Origin: Rhodospirillaceae bacterium
GTDB taxonomy: Bacteria > Pseudomonadota > Alphaproteobacteria > Dongiales > Dongiaceae
Length of the DNA stretch: 32,951 bases
Direction of reading: 5' to 3'
NCBI GenBank assembly: GCA_016794165.1
Contig: JAEUKV010000130.1
Location: forward strand, 1 to 32,951
Made by a program: the position numbers and the translations under genes. Of this stretch, positions 31,571 through 32,951 are shown piece after piece. The notes beneath the pieces are model-generated. The model was not told the DNA's origin. It did no database searches and saw only the letters and a program-made list of their open reading frames with translations. Every line of letters begins with the position of its first letter. Within the stretch, counting starts at the first letter, position 1.

Positions 31571-32951
31571 TTACAGCTTGGCGAGAAAATCGCCGAGGGC
31601 GGCTTCCTTGGCTGCCTGCTGATCCGGCGTAGCGGCATCCTGCGGCGACGACGCGTCGTGCGCTGCCAGTTCCGCGCCAGGCAGGATGGCGACGTCGCTG
31701 CCGCAGAGCTGCCGCAGGGCAAGCGAGAGCAGCGGCGCGTCGATCGGCTTCGAAACATAGGCGTTCATGCCGGCGGCGAGGTAGCGCTCGCGGTCGCCAG
31801 CCATGGCATTGGCGGTGAGCGCGATGATCGGCAGGTCGGCATAGGCGCCACCGAGCGCGCGAATTTCCCGCGTCGCCATGATGCCGTCGACGTTGGGCAT
31901 CTGCACATCCATCAGTACCGCGTCGAAATGATCGCGCTGGACCATGTCCACCGCTTCGGCTCCATCCGCGGCGAGCGCGGTGCTGTGCCCGATCGCCTCC
32001 AACATCGCGCGGATGACCTTCTGGTTGATGAGGTTGTCCTCGGCAATCAGCAGGGAAAGCGCGCGCCGCCCCGGCTGCTGCAGCAGCGCCCGATCCTTGC
32101 TGCGGAGCTCGTCCGTGGTGGCGGGAAGTGAGTCGGTAGGCTCCAGTTCCAGCCGCATCCAGAAGCTCGAGCCTTCGCCAGGGGTCGATTGCACACCGAC
32201 GCTGCCACCCATGAGATGTGTCAGTTCGCGACAGATGGCGAGACCAAGGCCCGTGCCGCCATAGCGCCTTGTCATCGAGGCGTCGGCCTGGGTGAATTTC
32301 TGGAACAATCGGGCCTGCACGTCGGGCGGTATGCCGATGCCGGTATCGCGCACCGCAATGGTGATCGCCCGTCGCCCCTCGCGGCCAGCGGCGCTGCTCA
32401 CATTGACCGAAATACCACCATGATGCGTGAACTTGACCGCGTTGCCGAGGAAATTGGCAATGACCTGGCCGATCCGAGGTGCATCGCCGATCAGCGCCGG
32501 CGGTACGTCGGCATCGATCTCGTATGAAAGCGAGAGGTGTTTCGAGAGCGCGGAGGGTCGCCACAACGCCACCAGGTCGCGGATCATCTCCTCCATCGAG
32601 AAAGGTGCCGGGTTGAGATCAAGCCGGCCGGCCTCGATCTTGGAGATGTCGAGGATGTCGTTGAGGATTGCCAGCAACCCCTTGGCCGAGCTTTCCAGCG
32701 TCTGCAGCTTTTCTTGCTGAGGTTCCGTCAGGGGCGTGTTCTTGAGCATATGGACCATGCCGATGACGCCGTTCATCGGCGTGCGGATCTCGTGGCTCAT
32801 CGAGGCGAGGAATTCCGACTTGATGCGATTGGCGGTATCGGCGGCGTCGCGCGCCGTACGCAGTTCTTCGTTGAGCGTCGCCAGCTCCGCGCTCCGCCGT
32901 TGTAGCGATTCCTCGGCGTTCTTTCGTTCGACGGCGTTGTCGCGGAATACC
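31571..32951 (-). CDS. Hybrid sensor histidine kinase, 5' part outside window
   Basis: The visible 459 residues are the C-terminal part of a hybrid kinase whose frame is open at the window edge, so the sensor part is missing. After a coiled-coil region, the HisKA H-box SHEIRTPMNGVIGMVHML carries the phosphorylated His. The ATPase domain shows the N-box FLGNAVKFT, G1 DTGIGIP, the FQKFTQADASMTRRYGG stretch and G2 GGTGLGLAI. A receiver domain follows with the acidic IAEDN, phospho-acceptor DAVLMDVQMPNVDG, TAN and KPID. There is no HPt domain after the receiver, only a 50-residue alanine-rich tail. The Met at 32800 lies inside the H-box and is not the start. Confidence 0.94.
   Translation of the reverse strand, partial: VFRDNAVERKNAEESLQRRSAELATLNEELRTARDAADTANRIKSEFLASMSHEIRTPMNGVIGMVHMLKNTPLTEPQQEKLQTLESSAKGLLAILNDILDISKIEAGRLDLNPAPFSMEEMIRDLVALWRPSALSKHLSLSYEIDADVPPALIGDAPRIGQVIANFLGNAVKFTHHGGISVNVSSAAGREGRRAITIAVRDTGIGIPPDVQARLFQKFTQADASMTRRYGGTGLGLAICRELTHLMGGSVGVQSTPGEGSSFWMRLELEPTDSLPATTDELRSKDRALLQQPGRRALSLLIAEDNLINQKVIRAMLEAIGHSTALAADGAEAVDMVQRDHFDAVLMDVQMPNVDGIMATREIRALGGAYADLPIIALTANAMAGDRERYLAAGMNAYVSKPIDAPLLSLALRQLCGSDVAILPGAELAAHDASSPQDAATPDQQAAKEAALGDFLAKL

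Noticed and set aside
31571..32800. Kinase gene starting at the Met at 32800
   Set aside because: That Met is inside the H-box, and the frame stays open with a plausible coiled coil up to the window edge.
1..32951. CRISPR array
   Set aside because: No regularly spaced direct repeats of 24-40 bases were seen.

Overview
The window is high-GC DNA, most likely from an alphaproteobacterium of the Rhodospirillales type. The clues are the GC-rich core genes and alphaproteobacterial families such as DUF1285, DUF6111, the MoxR/DUF58/DUF4159 operon and the SinR-like XRE regulator. The species cannot be named from sequence alone.

Left part (about 1-7712): an accessory region that looks like the right end of an integrated element. 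It holds an XRE repressor-like gene, a small unknown gene, and a tightly packed three-gene cassette: a STAS-GHKL ATPase fusion, a stand-alone STAS-like protein, and a two-helix membrane protein. After these come a probable DNA-binding gene carrying a perfect 26-bp palindrome, two small AlpA/excisionase-like genes, and, divergently, a very large tyrosine recombinase. The cassette is clearly poorer in G+C than the core: the row 2461-2520 has 28 G/C of 60, against 45 of 60 in 12121-12180. Just beyond the recombinase are two TGCCCCA repeats spaced 11 bp and then the 3' end of a strongly structured, minus-strand RNA-like locus with an intrinsic terminator. This fits an attachment site at an RNA gene's 3' end.

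Middle part (8358-18240): ordinary chromosome. It has a Pmp3-like membrane protein, a membrane-anchored histidine-phosphatase-like protein, a LysR regulator and thioredoxin reductase. Three sodium-coupled transporter families follow side by side (NSS, DASS, Na/Pi), with a 25-residue membrane peptide ahead of the NSS gene. Then come an Lrp/AsnC regulator, a cupin resembling DMSP lyases, and a GrpB-family protein.

Right part (18251-32951): a four-gene MoxR/DUF58/DUF4159/GATase-like operon on the minus strand. Divergent from it are DUF1285, a CoA-type Nudix hydrolase and DUF6111. A complete BMP-type ABC importer follows (ATPase, two permeases, Tat-exported binding protein), ending at a strong hairpin. 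The last gene is a hybrid histidine kinase that runs off the window.

The best candidate for an undescribed system is the STAS/GHKL/membrane cassette at 1022-3483. It looks like a partner-switching signalling module carried on a mobile element. Its function (defence, stress control or other) is not visible from sequence. The second candidate is the structured RNA at 7713-7888.
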